Positions 33,327-42,381 of a DNA stretch of 64,000 nucleotides are shown here, one piece after another. The stretch comes from Xanthocytophaga agilis. GTDB taxonomy: Bacteria; Bacteroidota; Bacteroidia; Cytophagales; 172606-1. Position 1 is the first letter of the stretch; every line of letters begins with the position of its first letter. The DNA lies in contig NZ_JASJOU010000004.1 in assembly GCF_030068605.1 (NCBI RefSeq), forward strand, positions 496,001-560,000, read 5' to 3'. Under the pieces are notes generated by a model. It had not been told where the DNA came from and did not search any database. It worked only from the letters and a program-made list of their open reading frames with translations. The position numbers and the translations under genes were made by a program.

Positions 33327-33815
33327 ATGAAACTGGAAACTAATCAGATAAAGACTTTATGTTTTATTATACTTATAAGCATTGTATTTTCTGCTTGCAC
33401 TAAATCAGAGAACGATTATAAAAATGATTTTCTCAGAAATGAGAAAAAAATAGATGAATTATATGTATATCTAAAATCCAATTATATGGACAAATATCGG
33501 AATAATAGAAACAGGATTTATTTTGATAATTGTAATAAAAAGGATAGAAAATCTCCAAAAGGAATGTGTGATGATTTTGTTACAGAAAAAATGGAAGAGC
33601 TTGGGCTTAGACAAATTAGCCTTGAAAAAAACTTCTGTAACCAAACGAATGAATTTGATGAAGTATATTTAACTCTTGATAAATCAAGCTATTATCCCAT
33701 AATATCATATGCTTTCAATATGTGTAAAGAAAAAATAGTATTTGAAGATAAAACAATAAAGTTGCAATACTTAAAACCACATTGGTCATTACTGATTGAT
33801 AGTAGTTTTCCTTGA
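33327..33815 (+). CDS. Small lipoprotein near the Rhs tips
   Basis: 162 residues with a lipoprotein signal peptide (hydrophobic stretch ending I-V-F-S-A-C, Cys near 24). The mature part is rich in Asn, Asp and Lys and has five more cysteines. No family is recognised. Its place after an Rhs tip makes a membrane-bound immunity role conceivable. The 200 bases before it hold a short direct repeat of the type CGCTTAAAAAA and no gene. Confidence 0.65.
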   Translation: MKLETNQIKTLCFIILISIVFSACTKSENDYKNDFLRNEKKIDELYVYLKSNYMDKYRNNRNRIYFDNCNKKDRKSPKGMCDDFVTEKMEELGLRQISLEKNFCNQTNEFDEVYLTLDKSSYYPIISYAFNMCKEKIVFEDKTIKLQYLKPHWSLLIDSSFP

Positions 33816-33895
33816 TATTAGAAATGATTAATTAATTCACCTCTAATATCATGCCGTATGGGTAATCTAGGTAGTAACCAATGTGGTAAGGACTT

Positions 33896-34579
33896 ATGAG
33901 CAGGCCAGCTAGAATTATGATAAATTTTCTATTCTCAATCCTGTTGGCTTTTCCTTTGTATTCTCAAGTGGAAAGCCAATTATTTTATAAAGACATTGAT
34001 TATTTTACTCTCAGAGGAACAATACCGTTACTGGAAAGTGAGAAAAATCAGTATCCCTACTATCAGATAAAGAATGTTGGATCAGATCAACGCATATTAA
34101 CTCTTTGCTATACAAAGGATAAGAAAACTGTTTGTACTTACAAAAGAGTAAAGGATTATTGGGTAAGGGTCACGAAGCTGGATGAGGAAGACGAAATGTA
34201 TTCGTATGAATATATCTTTCCAAACAGAACTTTGACCTTGGTATATGAAGGTAATCCTAATAGCAAAGATTTTCAACTTTTGAGTGTAAAGATCTTTACA
34301 CTCAAAAAAGTTACAGAGGCAAATTATTCAAAGTTTAATTTAAAACTTAGTCCTTCTCCTACAGTAGAAGGCATCCTCAAAGGATATAAACCTACCAATA
34401 CTTACCAAACTTATATTACATTAGCAAATGGAGAAGTTAAAACAGTAAGTGAGCTTAAAGAAGGTAACGTTATTGTTAAAACAAAGAAAAAATGCTATAC
34501 TATTAAAAAGGGGAATTATATTCATAATATCTTTTGGTGGAATTTCTTTCAAGGTGAGGAGCACAATTGTCAGCAATAG
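33896..34579 (+). CDS. Secreted protein, unknown function
   Basis: The frame gives 227 residues. A signal peptide begins best at the internal ATG at 33917 (MINFLFSILLAFPLYSQ), giving 220 residues; the 33896 start is also ATG. The mature protein is beta-rich with many Tyr and Lys residues and ends with a Cys-containing tail (EEHNCQQ). No domain is recognised. It stands between two Rhs pieces with its own terminator downstream (34735-34762). Confidence 0.65.
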   Translation: MSRPARIMINFLFSILLAFPLYSQVESQLFYKDIDYFTLRGTIPLLESEKNQYPYYQIKNVGSDQRILTLCYTKDKKTVCTYKRVKDYWVRVTKLDEEDEMYSYEYIFPNRTLTLVYEGNPNSKDFQLLSVKIFTLKKVTEANYSKFNLKLSPSPTVEGILKGYKPTNTYQTYITLANGEVKTVSELKEGNVIVKTKKKCYTIKKGNYIHNIFWWNFFQGEEHNCQQ

Positions 34580-34734
34580 ATAATATGATTTTAGTTAATA
34601 TGATCATCTCAAACTTCGGTAAAAGAGGAGAACTTGAATAGATCAAATCGATTGATGATTTGAAATGACAGCATTGATACAATATAAATCCAATACTTCA
34701 CCTCTATATTAAAACCTTAAATTATTTTCTAACT

Positions 34735-34762
34735 AAACCCTTACTTGTTAAAGTAAGGGTTT
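34735..34762 (+). terminator. Terminator
   Basis: AAACCCTTACTT / AAGTAAGGGTTT, a perfect 12-bp stem with a 4-base loop, followed by GGTTTT. Confidence 0.82.
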
Positions 34763-34904
34763 GGTTTTATATACCTACAGTTAAATAGTTGTGCAAGTGA
34801 TGGTCAGGTGTATTTTGATAACTTTGAGAGCAAGTACGAAGAGATCTGATTGTTCAGGAGAATCATGAAGTTTATCCGGCTTTTTCAGCGGGAATCCGTG
34901 GGGA

Positions 34905-35885
34905 TTGAATCTGGCTGGCATTGAAACACAAGGGAATCCCAATCATAAGTTTCAGTTTTTAGGTCAGGAAAAACAAGATGAATTCAATCTAAATTGGGTT
35001 GAGACCTTCTTCAGGAGTTATGATCCTCAACTTGGAAGGTTTCATCAAATAGATCTTTTAAGTAACTTCTTTACGATGCTTAGTCCATACGTCTATTCTT
35101 ATAATAATCCCATAACTTATTCTGATCCAACAGGTTTAGCAGGAGAAGAAGCTGAAGATAATGGCAAATCAAAAAGAGCAGAAAGAAGAAGAGAAAGAAA
35201 GTGGAAACGAGAACAAAGGAGAGCTAAGCGTGATGCAGGAAAAGGGAAAGATAATCAGACCTATATTACTGCAACAGGAAATAGCAAAGACTTCCCATTT
35301 AGGAAAAAGATAAAAGAAGTAAAGAAGATAAAGACAAAACTTCCAGAGACTAAACAGATAATTCTAGCGGTTAATATTATTTCACTTCCTACTTCTAATG
35401 ATGGAGAAGGTGATGATGATGATAATACTCCAAATGAACCTTCAAAGGTTATATATAAAGATGCAGAGATTGAGCCTGGAACAAAATACTCATTTGATGA
35501 AAGAATCAATTTCAAACCTAATACTGGCCAATTTGCTGATCCGGATGAGGTAGTTTCAAAAAAATTAGATGATTTAGTAAATCTATTAATAAATCACCCT
35601 AATGTTAAGGTGCTTATTGCAGGAAATGGGATAGCACTCTCTGACGGAAACCAGGATCCAAATCCTGATCTGTATGGTCATGGCAAGATAGCAATGGAGC
35701 GATCGGCTACACTAAATGGAAATCCTTCAACTGCGAAGCAAGTATTAACAGCAAGAGCAAGGGCTGTGTATAACTTTCTTATAAAACAAAAAGGAATTAG
35801 CAAGACACAATTAATTTATGGTCCAGGAAATGTCTTACGAGGTACTAAACCTACTGTTAGTTTTGAGATACGAAATCCGAAATAA
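34905..35885 (+). CDS. Rhs core fused to an OmpA-like domain
   Basis: Residues 1-85 are Rhs core (NLAGIETQGNPNHKFQFLGQ, then DPQLGRFHQID and S-P-Y-V-Y-S-Y-N-N-P-I-T-Y-S-D-P-T-G). A strongly basic linker (about 88-120) follows. Residues about 195-326 look like an OmpA-type peptidoglycan-binding domain: I-N-F-K-P-N-T-G-Q-F, L-D-D-L-V-N-L-L-I-N-H-P-N-V-K-V-L-I-A-G and A-R-A-R-A-V-Y-N-F-L-I-K-Q-K-G-I-S. The acidic/arginine contact residues are only partly kept. Rhs homology can be followed further upstream (to about 34797: YFDNFESKYEEI, VQENH) but in broken frames, so the TTG start given is nominal and the piece may not be translated. A putative secreted protease follows. Confidence 0.65.
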   Translation: MNLAGIETQGNPNHKFQFLGQEKQDEFNLNWVETFFRSYDPQLGRFHQIDLLSNFFTMLSPYVYSYNNPITYSDPTGLAGEEAEDNGKSKRAERRRERKWKREQRRAKRDAGKGKDNQTYITATGNSKDFPFRKKIKEVKKIKTKLPETKQIILAVNIISLPTSNDGEGDDDDNTPNEPSKVIYKDAEIEPGTKYSFDERINFKPNTGQFADPDEVVSKKLDDLVNLLINHPNVKVLIAGNGIALSDGNQDPNPDLYGHGKIAMERSATLNGNPSTAKQVLTARARAVYNFLIKQKGISKTQLIYGPGNVLRGTKPTVSFEIRNPK

Positions 35886-35895
35886 CTTCAGAAGT

Positions 35896-36453
35896 ATGAG
35901 AAAAGTGTATTTAACTATTATCTTTTATATCCTTTGTACTAATTTGTTTGCACAGATGCAAAAGGAAGCAGAAGTAGACTCTATTTTATGGAATCCTACT
36001 GAAAAGCTCCGATGGGTTGACTTTAAGGAACCACCTAACCCTCAGGCTCTATTTGAAAAAGCAGCTTGTGCTTCCAGTATTTATGTGAAAGGAGGAAAAA
36101 GATCAGTTGGCTTTCCTGATTTTATAGTAGGATGTTATTTTCTTAAGAAACAGTCCTGGACTTTAGATACAGTTTCAGAAAGCTTATTAAGACATGAACA
36201 AGGACATTTTGACATCGCAGAGTTGTATGCCCGAAAGATAAGGCAAACAATTGATTCTTTACATAAGAAATCTACAGAGGACTTTAATATTTATGCAAAT
36301 AATATTCAAGTATTATTAGAGAAATATTCAAAAGATGAGATTGCTTATGATAGAGAAACCAGTCATGGAACTGACATGGTGGAACAAAAAAGATGGATAC
36401 AGAAAATATCCTTTGAACTAAAACGGTTACATAATTTTGCCAAGAGTATTTGA
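35896..36453 (+). CDS. Secreted DUF922-like putative zinc protease
   Basis: The 185-residue protein starts with a signal peptide (MRKVYLTIIFYILCTNLFAQ). It contains L-R-W-V-D-F-K near 37, K-K-Q-S-W and the zinc motif H-E-Q-G-H-F-D-I-A-E near 101-110, as in DUF922 predicted secreted proteases. A tail with Y-D-x-E-T-S-H-G fits the same family. The start at 35896 is chosen for the signal peptide; the frame could begin 26 codons earlier, inside the preceding Rhs gene. It is only 10 bases after that gene and ends at a strong terminator. It may be cargo of the Rhs locus or an independent enzyme. Confidence 0.75.
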   Translation: MRKVYLTIIFYILCTNLFAQMQKEAEVDSILWNPTEKLRWVDFKEPPNPQALFEKAACASSIYVKGGKRSVGFPDFIVGCYFLKKQSWTLDTVSESLLRHEQGHFDIAELYARKIRQTIDSLHKKSTEDFNIYANNIQVLLEKYSKDEIAYDRETSHGTDMVEQKRWIQKISFELKRLHNFAKSI

Positions 36454-36523
36454 ATGGGTGGCAAGCCTTGAATTGAATATAATACATATTTAAAGTTGAC
36501 AGTTTTCAGAATGTATGTAAGCT

Positions 36524-36557
36524 AAACAGGTTTGAACATTTATGTCCAAACCTGTTT
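36524..36557 (+). terminator. Terminator at the end of the Rhs region
   Basis: AAACAGGTTTG / CAAACCTGTTT, a perfect 11-bp stem, extended by ACA/TGT after one mismatch, then CTG. Confidence 0.8.
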
Positions 36558-36999
36558 CTGTAGATAGCTTTCTCGAATAATATTTAATCTACCAGAATAA
36601 ATCACCTAAGCTACATCAATACCTCTAGAGATCGCCTATGTTCAACTTTCTATTGTACAAGAAAAACTGAGGTGGGCCTAAAAATGGGGGTATAAAACGA
36701 TTAATTTACTTAAAATCGCAAATGATAGTTATCCTTTAAAAATGCCTGATTTTAGTTATCTTTACATAGGTTACTCGATCAGTTACTCGCTTTTGGAATG
36801 TATCTGTAAATCAGGTCTTTATATAGTAAAATGAAGTCCACTTGGGACCCATGTTATTTCTGGTTCTATTTGCTCAATTCTACTTTCCAGTTATGTTTCT
36901 GATCGCGTAGATACTATTTATTAGTAATAAAACTAGTATGCGCTAGCTGATTTTCTTATGAAATCATACCTTAACAGTCTTGGCTGGAATCAATGTCTA
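36558..36999. other. Gene-free stretch
   Basis: No supported gene. GGTTACTCGATCAGTTACTC (36767-36786) resembles the paired GTTAC motif after tRNA-Cys (1389-1408), and CCTGATTT/AAATCAGG flank it. This could be an old element end, but support is thin. Confidence 0.35.
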
Positions 37000-37030
37000 T
37001 AAAAAACAAAAGCCTCTGTAAAAGAGACTT
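37000..37030 (-). terminator. Terminator of the cold-shock gene
   Basis: On the minus strand AAGTCTCT / AGAGGCTT (one G-U pair) is followed by TTGTTTTTT. Confidence 0.8.
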
Positions 37031-37066
37031 CTGTTTTCTGGAATAGTATAGATTTTCTCAGATATG

Positions 37067-37258
37067 TTAAACCAGTTGAACGTTAACTGCGTTAAGACCC
37101 TTCTTTCCCTTCTCTACTTCAAAAGTAACCTTATCGTTCTCTTTGATCTCATCAATCAAACCTGAAACATGAACAAAGATATCTTCATTCGAACTATCTG
37201 ATTTAATGAAGCCGAATCCTTTCGTTTCATTAAAGAATTTTACTGTACCTTGTGGCAT
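37067..37258 (-). CDS. Cold-shock domain protein
   Basis: 63 residues with both RNA-binding motifs: RNP1 K-G-F-G-F-I (13-18) and RNP2 D-I-F-V-H-V (26-31), and the usual start M-P-Q-G-T-V-K-F-F-N. This is a full-length CspA-type protein that binds single-stranded RNA/DNA and melts mRNA structure. It has its own terminator. Function is secure; which Csp paralogue cannot be told. Confidence 0.96.
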   Translation of the reverse strand: MPQGTVKFFNETKGFGFIKSDSSNEDIFVHVSGLIDEIKENDKVTFEVEKGKKGLNAVNVQLV

Positions 37259-37858
37259 TAAATTAGTTGTTTAGATGTGTCATAAAGATATATGTATTCA
37301 TTGAAAAGACAAAATCTAATGTAATATATATCATAATCAGGTGTATAAATTGAACTATCTCCTGTTGCAGTACCTGCTTTTTGCAAATAAGTGAGTTAAT
37401 GATTAATACATCTTCAGCCTTCAGGAATATCCCCAACCCCTTTGTCCTGATCTGAGTCAAGCTCCCAGTATTCCCAATCATGACTCTAGATCTGTTTGGA
37501 TAAACATAGTGACAAACACGCTTAGAAGGGATAAAAGTATGAGTTTGACCTTATAAAGGATAAAGGTCGAAGTTATTGTTTTATTCTTTATAAGAGTAAA
37601 ATAAATGTACTAATGAATAGAGTGCTTAACTATAGCCTGTTAGAATCTTCTTACAAACAAGGTGAAGGAAGGCATACAGGTAGTTATTGTCTTGCTGCTT
37701 TATAATAATGAAGGAGTATGATATAATAAAGTAGAGGCATGGGGGTTGAACCTGGGCTAGCTAACTTAAAAAAGAATCAAAGGAGTATATTTTAAAAAAG
37801 TCATACCTTTTTCTGTATACTAATGTGCTGATATGTACTTGAAACTGTTGTTGGTGAC
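37259..37858. other. Gene-free stretch
   Basis: A 72-codon minus-strand frame at 37263-37481 has no family features and lies where the csp leader is expected (csp mRNAs often have long leaders). Nothing else is seen. Confidence 0.5.
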
Positions 37859-38434
37859 TTATAGTTTTTTAGCCTTTCGCATCATACTTAAAAAAGCGGC
37901 AGTGATACCCAGGTAGCTGGCAATATGTTTTTGGGCAATGCGTTGCTCCAGACCAGGATAATGAGCACGAAATTCCAGGTATCGTTCTTCCGCTGTTCTG
38001 GATAGATTAGACGTAATGCGTTGCTGATATAAATCAAATCCGTTTTGTGTAAGAATGCGAAAAAAGCGTTCGAATTTTGGAACTGTTTCAAACAGCTGTT
38101 CCAGGCAGGGCAGTGATAAGCAATATACATGACTATCTTCCAATACCTGGATTGAGTTGAGTGCAGGCTTTTCTTTAAAAAAGCTGACAATATCACAGGC
38201 CCACCAATTTTCAGGATAGAAACAAATGGTATGTTCCTCTCCCTCTTTGTCTGTGTAAAATATGCGCAGACAGCCTTGTTTAACAAAATAAATGTTACGG
38301 TTGATCTCGCCTGACCGCAGCAGAAAGGTGCGTTTGGCTACCTTTTTCTGCTGCATCAGGGCAAGCGTTTTTTCCTCTTCCTGTTCAGAAAGCTCAATAT
38401 GCATAGCAAAGTTGGCCAGGATTAGTTCGTGCAT
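37859..38434 (-). CDS. Crp/Fnr-family transcription regulator
   Basis: 191 residues with the same architecture as the regulator at 23815: a beta-barrel sensor (L-R-S-G-E-I-N-R-N-I-Y-F-V-K-Q-G-C-L-R-I-F, then F-Y-P-E-N-W-W-A-C-D-I-V-S-F) and a short C-terminal HTH (I-A-Q-K-H-I-A-S-Y-L-G-I-T-A-A-F-L-S-M-M-R). These Bacteroidota proteins commonly control a neighbouring stress or detoxification gene. A DUF1330 gene lies 35 bases upstream on the same strand, so the two are probably co-transcribed. Confidence 0.9.
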   Translation of the reverse strand: MHELILANFAMHIELSEQEEEKTLALMQQKKVAKRTFLLRSGEINRNIYFVKQGCLRIFYTDKEGEEHTICFYPENWWACDIVSFFKEKPALNSIQVLEDSHVYCLSLPCLEQLFETVPKFERFFRILTQNGFDLYQQRITSNLSRTAEERYLEFRAHYPGLEQRIAQKHIASYLGITAAFLSMMRKAKKL

Positions 38435-38469
38435 GGCGCAAATTAGGTATTAGCAGGTAATTTCAGGTA

Positions 38470-38817
38470 TTACAAAGCAGTTTTCTGCGTCATAAACAGT
38501 TTTAAATCTGTCAGTGCGGCCTCCCGTTGTGGCCCTGCTATTGTGTGGTAGGCTTCACTTTCAGCAATTGTTTTAAATGCTTTGGCGGTTGGGTACTCTA
38601 CCAGGAGAATCGCATCCCAATCGTCATGTTCTGAAGCAATGATGTTACTAATAACTTCGCTCATCAGTGTTACTTTAATACCTTCAATACCAAGTTGAGA
38701 GACCACTTCATTGAAAGCCGGAATATATGTTTCAATGTAATGGGCTTTGTCTCTAAATTTTAACATGTTCAGCATAAGCACAGGGCCGTTTACCTGTTCA
38801 AAATCGGGTAGTTTCAT
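38470..38817 (-). CDS. DUF1330 family protein
   Basis: The 115-residue protein has the DUF1330 (ferredoxin-like, dimeric alpha-beta barrel) pattern: G-P-V-L-M-L-N-M-L-K-F, Y-I-P-A-F-N-E-V, W-D-A-I-L-L-V-E-Y-P-T-A-K-A-F and A-Y-H-T-I-A-G-P-Q-R-E-A-A-L. The chemistry of the family is not established. It is the first gene of a likely operon with the Crp/Fnr regulator. Confidence 0.85.
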   Translation of the reverse strand: MKLPDFEQVNGPVLMLNMLKFRDKAHYIETYIPAFNEVVSQLGIEGIKVTLMSEVISNIIASEHDDWDAILLVEYPTAKAFKTIAESEAYHTIAGPQREAALTDLKLFMTQKTAL

Positions 38818-39163
38818 CGTGTTTAAGATTAAGGATTATAGAAATAAGGGGCAAAACAAAAGAACTGGTTGTCCGAAAGTTTCGGATTATTCCATCAGAA
38901 TTAGTACACTTGTTTGATAGAATACACTTTGCTAGAATATTCTTGGGTATGTGGTATCAGCTTCCATGTTTTCCCTGTAACAAAGGTCGAAAGCAATTGG
39001 CTGAAAAAAGTTTAACTAGTTGAAGATTTTAAAAAAGAAAGCTCTCTACTGTTTGTGCATAGTGTCTGTGTGGACTGACTCAGAACCAGATTACCTGAAA
39101 AGGTTCTGGTTGTAGAAATTCTGGTTGAAGAAGTTAGAAAGACAGATCAGTTCCTGTACCGAT
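38818..39163. other. Gene-free stretch
   Basis: About 350 bases upstream of the DUF1330 gene, with no supported gene. Confidence 0.5.
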
Positions 39164-39208
39164 AAAAATGGAGCTTGCAAAAATGGAGCTTGCAAAAATG
39201 GAGCTTGC
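39164..39208. repeat. Three exact 15-bp tandem repeats
   Basis: AAAAATGGAGCTTGC is present three times without change. It lies in non-coding DNA; slippage could alter the number. Confidence 0.9.
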
Positions 39209-39242
39209 AATCGGCTTTGGTTGCGTCTTTAGAAAGAAGCAG

Positions 39243-39285
39243 CGAATACCAACAGGCTTTGTTAGCAAATACCTGTTGGTATTCG
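39243..39285. repeat. 14-bp perfect inverted repeat
   Basis: CGAATACCAACAGG and CCTGTTGGTATTCG with a 15-base loop. No T-tract directly follows on either strand. Confidence 0.8.
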
Positions 39286-39398
39286 TAATATTTTGGTATC
39301 GTTTAAACAAAGCCCGCACCTGATAAATAACTGAATTTTGCACTGTAACTATTTTAGATGGTTGATTAATAGGGTAAAATAAAAAGTACAAGCAGAAC

Positions 39399-39428
39399 TT
39401 GTATCTGAATTTATCAAAGTTAACTTTG
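39399..39428 (+). promoter_or_regulatory. Promoter with MarR-type operator over the -7 box
   Basis: TTG (39399-39401) and TAACTTTG (39421-39428) are 19 bases apart. The perfect palindrome CAAAGTTAACTTTG (39415-39428) covers the -7 box, so a dimeric repressor would block the promoter. Confidence 0.8.
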
Positions 39429-39447
39429 CAAAAAACACTTTGGTAAA

Positions 39448-39900
39448 ATGACAAAGACAGACAAGCATCTTGCGCATGATTTGCGTGAGTTAATAGTAGT
39501 TTTGTACAGGCAGATGCAGAAACATATCAGTAATGAAGAACAACTTTCTGTTGCTGCCCAGAATATCATGTATCAACTCACACAGCAGGAGGAACTCTTA
39601 CCTTCTGAGTTATGTACCCTGCTCAACATCTCCTCACAATATATATCTCAGGTTTTTAACCAGCTTGAGAGCCTGGACTATATAGCCCGGAAACCTTCTG
39701 CTAGTGACGGCAGAAAAACATTGGTCTCTCTTACTATGAAAGGTAAGCTGAAAGTACAACAATCCCGAAAGGAACGAGAGGAATGGTTAGCCGGTTTAAT
39801 CGCAGAACGTTTTTCCAGTACAGACAAAGAAGTTGTAAAAAATGCACTAAGTCTACTAAATACATTGGTTGAGCCTTCTCCCTCTTCTATCAATAGCTAA
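39448..39900 (+). CDS. MarR-family regulator
   Basis: 150 residues with a winged helix typical of MarR: L-L-P-S-E-L-C-T-L-L-N-I-S-S-Q-Y-I-S-Q-V-F-N-Q-L-E-S-L-D-Y-I and the wing R-K-P-S-A-S-D-G-R-K-T-L-V-S-L-T. The start is 20 bases after the -7 box. The palindromic operator over the promoter suggests self-repression, relieved by a small molecule. The epoxide hydrolase gene follows after 23 bases in the same unit, so the ligand may be its substrate or a related toxic compound. Confidence 0.9.
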   Translation: MTKTDKHLAHDLRELIVVLYRQMQKHISNEEQLSVAAQNIMYQLTQQEELLPSELCTLLNISSQYISQVFNQLESLDYIARKPSASDGRKTLVSLTMKGKLKVQQSRKEREEWLAGLIAERFSSTDKEVVKNALSLLNTLVEPSPSSINS

Positions 39901-39923
39901 TAGAAAGCAGTACACTACTATCG

Positions 39924-41063
39924 ATGAAATCAACTCTTACACCCTTTCGGATTCAGATTCCGGATTCAGAAATTCAGGATCTGCATCAGCGGCTCACCCA
40001 TACCCGTCTGCCCAATCTGGTCAATGGGACCGGCTGGCAGGAGGGAACAGATCCTGCCTATCTTCGGGAATTGCTCCATTACTGGGCTAAAGAGTATAAC
40101 TGGCGACAACGGGAAGAATGGATGAACACGTTTGCTCATTTCCTTGCAGATATAGAGGGTGTCAAAATTCACTTTATCCATGCAGAAGCAAACCGCCCTA
40201 ATGCGATCCCTCTTCTGTTGATGCAGGGGTGGCCGAGCAGTTTTATACAGGTGCTGGATTTTATTCCTTTATTAACCAATCAGGCTGGTGATGCTGCAAT
40301 CCATTTTGATGTGATTGCTGTTAGTATGCCAGGGTATGCTTTTTCAGAATTACCGACAGAACACGGGATGAGCTTTGCCAGGATTGCAGATCTTGTGGTT
40401 TACTTAATGGTCGAGATATTGGGATATAAACGTTTTGCTGTTCGAGGCTCTGATCAGGGGGCATTAGTACAGCAGCAGATAGGTTTGAAATACCCCGAAC
40501 GCCTGATAGGGATACATCGTAGTGGTATTACACCTTTTCTGAACCCGTTGCCTGTTGATCTGGATGAAGAAGAAAAAGCTTATCAGAAACAAGTGGAAGT
40601 CTGGGCACAACGGGAAACGGCATATGCCCGTTTGCAGGCTCTTCGTCCCGAGACACTACTGCCTGCACTGGCTGATTCCCCTGCAGGTCTGGCCAGCTGG
40701 ATTATTGAAAAGTTCCAGCGATGGGGGGACTGTGGATCAGATCCGAACACACATTTTGGTCGGGAGAAACTTGTAGATAATCTGAGTTTGCACTGGTTTG
40801 CTTTGGGAGGGGCAGGCGCTATCCGCCTTTATCATGAAGCAGGCCGCGATCCGGGAATGTCCGGACGTGTAGAAGTGCCTACTGCTATCGCGATGCCATT
40901 ACGTGATGGGATCACGGTGCCAGCTCCACGCAGGTGGGCAGAACGTTTCTATAATGTCCAGCAATGGACAATTATGGAATCAGGAGGCCACTTTCCGGAA
41001 TGGGAAGTGCCAGAGGAATTAGTACGGGACATTCGTAAATTTTTTGTAAGTCTGAGTACATAG
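39924..41063 (+). CDS. Epoxide hydrolase (EHN-type)
   Basis: 379 residues. The N-terminal EHN segment (F-R-I-Q-I-P-D-S-E-I-Q-D-L-H-Q-R-L, W-Q-E-G-T-D) precedes an alpha/beta-hydrolase domain with H-F-I-H-A-E, M-Q-G-W-P-S-S and a nucleophile elbow R-G-S-D-Q-G-A (Asp near 177). The general-base His lies in S-G-G-H-F-P-E-W-E near 355. This matches microsomal-type bacterial epoxide hydrolases, which open epoxides to diols through an ester intermediate. It is cytosolic. Co-transcription with the MarR regulator indicates inducible detoxification. Confidence 0.9.
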   Translation: MKSTLTPFRIQIPDSEIQDLHQRLTHTRLPNLVNGTGWQEGTDPAYLRELLHYWAKEYNWRQREEWMNTFAHFLADIEGVKIHFIHAEANRPNAIPLLLMQGWPSSFIQVLDFIPLLTNQAGDAAIHFDVIAVSMPGYAFSELPTEHGMSFARIADLVVYLMVEILGYKRFAVRGSDQGALVQQQIGLKYPERLIGIHRSGITPFLNPLPVDLDEEEKAYQKQVEVWAQRETAYARLQALRPETLLPALADSPAGLASWIIEKFQRWGDCGSDPNTHFGREKLVDNLSLHWFALGGAGAIRLYHEAGRDPGMSGRVEVPTAIAMPLRDGITVPAPRRWAERFYNVQQWTIMESGGHFPEWEVPEELVRDIRKFFVSLST

Positions 41064-41221
41064 TTTCTTAACAGAGTAAAGTAATCTGCTGAGCTACTTG
41101 CTACCATAGAAATTATCCCCATACAAGTTGGCTGGTTAATTCACTATATCAACACAACTTCTCTGAAAACTTTGTCTCAACCCCTTATCTGTAAAAAACA
41201 GGTCCGAAACGAACTATCTTT

Positions 41222-41626
41222 ATGCAAACAGATCTTCAAGCTATTGTATCAGCCTTTTTAACCGTATTGGAAAACCGTACGTCATCCGATGAAATCGAAC
41301 TGTTTTATCATCCGGATGCTAGTCAGATTGAATATCCCAACACCCTAACCAAAAACCTGACCAAGCGAGATCTGAAGGAACTGAAGGCTGCTTCTGACAG
41401 GGGATTGAAGGTATTGCAGAAAGAAAAATATGAAGTGTTGCACTCCTATGCATATGGCAACACTGTAATTATTGAAGTTGTATGGACTGGTGTTCTCACT
41501 ATTCCATTAGGCAGCATTCCAGTAGGGGGAGAGATGAAGGCCTATTTTGCTCAGTTTTTTGAGTTTATGGATGGAAAGATCATTCGTCAGCGTAACTACG
41601 ATTGCTTCGAACCCTTTGGTAGTTAA
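41222..41626 (+). CDS. NTF2-like (SnoaL-type) protein
   Basis: 134 residues with an NTF2-like arrangement: helix A-I-V-S-A-F-L-T-V-L-E, F-Y-H-P-D-A-S-Q-I-E-Y-P-N, strands V-I-I-E-V-V-W-T-G-V-L and Y-F-A-Q-F-F-E-F-M-D-G-K-I-I-R-Q-R-N-Y-D. No signal peptide. Such proteins are small isomerases, dehydratases or ligand binders; the substrate is not known. It is a single gene with its own upstream region. Confidence 0.85.
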   Translation: MQTDLQAIVSAFLTVLENRTSSDEIELFYHPDASQIEYPNTLTKNLTKRDLKELKAASDRGLKVLQKEKYEVLHSYAYGNTVIIEVVWTGVLTIPLGSIPVGGEMKAYFAQFFEFMDGKIIRQRNYDCFEPFGS

Positions 41627-42381
41627 TCCAATTCTGAATGATGACTGGTGAAAAACAAAGATTTAGTGCTAATGGGCTTGTGGTACTTTATCAGAATTGT
41701 TTTGGGTAAGGCTGGGCAACAGGCTAAAGATACACGAGATATATTCAGAAAAGCCTGGTTGATTTGCCAACTATTCTGCAATCCTTTTTGGAAATTTTAA
41801 TCCTTTTTTAAGATTTTTTTAAGCTCGTTTTAAGCTTTCTGTACTTTCTTTGTACCAAAGGCTCCCATAAGTATAGAGATTTAGTAGCCAAATGATCAGC
41901 AATCAACTCTCTGCAATCAGAACGGTTGAATCGTATCAGACTATACTTATTGAGCAAGATCCTTCAATCGCTATGGCCATTACTTGTTTTCAGAAGAGAA
42001 ATATCCTGGAAATTCTTTTCTTTCGATCGTGGATAATCTTCTCTACGGAGTATACTCTGTTCCATTACCTCTAAGGGGCTATTTTCATGAACGTAGGACA
42101 GTAGATCTAACTCCATTATCCAGGTATGCCTGGCTGTCTTTTGGATACACACTCTAAAGCAAGATCTTAAAAATTATGAAGCCCTATGATGTAGGATTTA
42201 CCATTGCGTGCAATGCGCAAACATATGCTTACCCGTTGGTAGAATCTACCTGTTCCATTCTTCTCTTGTGTGATTAGTTGATTGTGCATGTAGGGAACTC
42301 AACGACTGATGTGTTTGAGTTCTTAGAAAGTTACTAAAGATCAGATAAAACAACTTATCGGAATAAAAACGTCAATAGAAA
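41627..42381. other. Gene-free stretch
   Basis: About 750 bases with only short, unsupported frames (for example 41892-42074, 60 codons). Confidence 0.5.
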
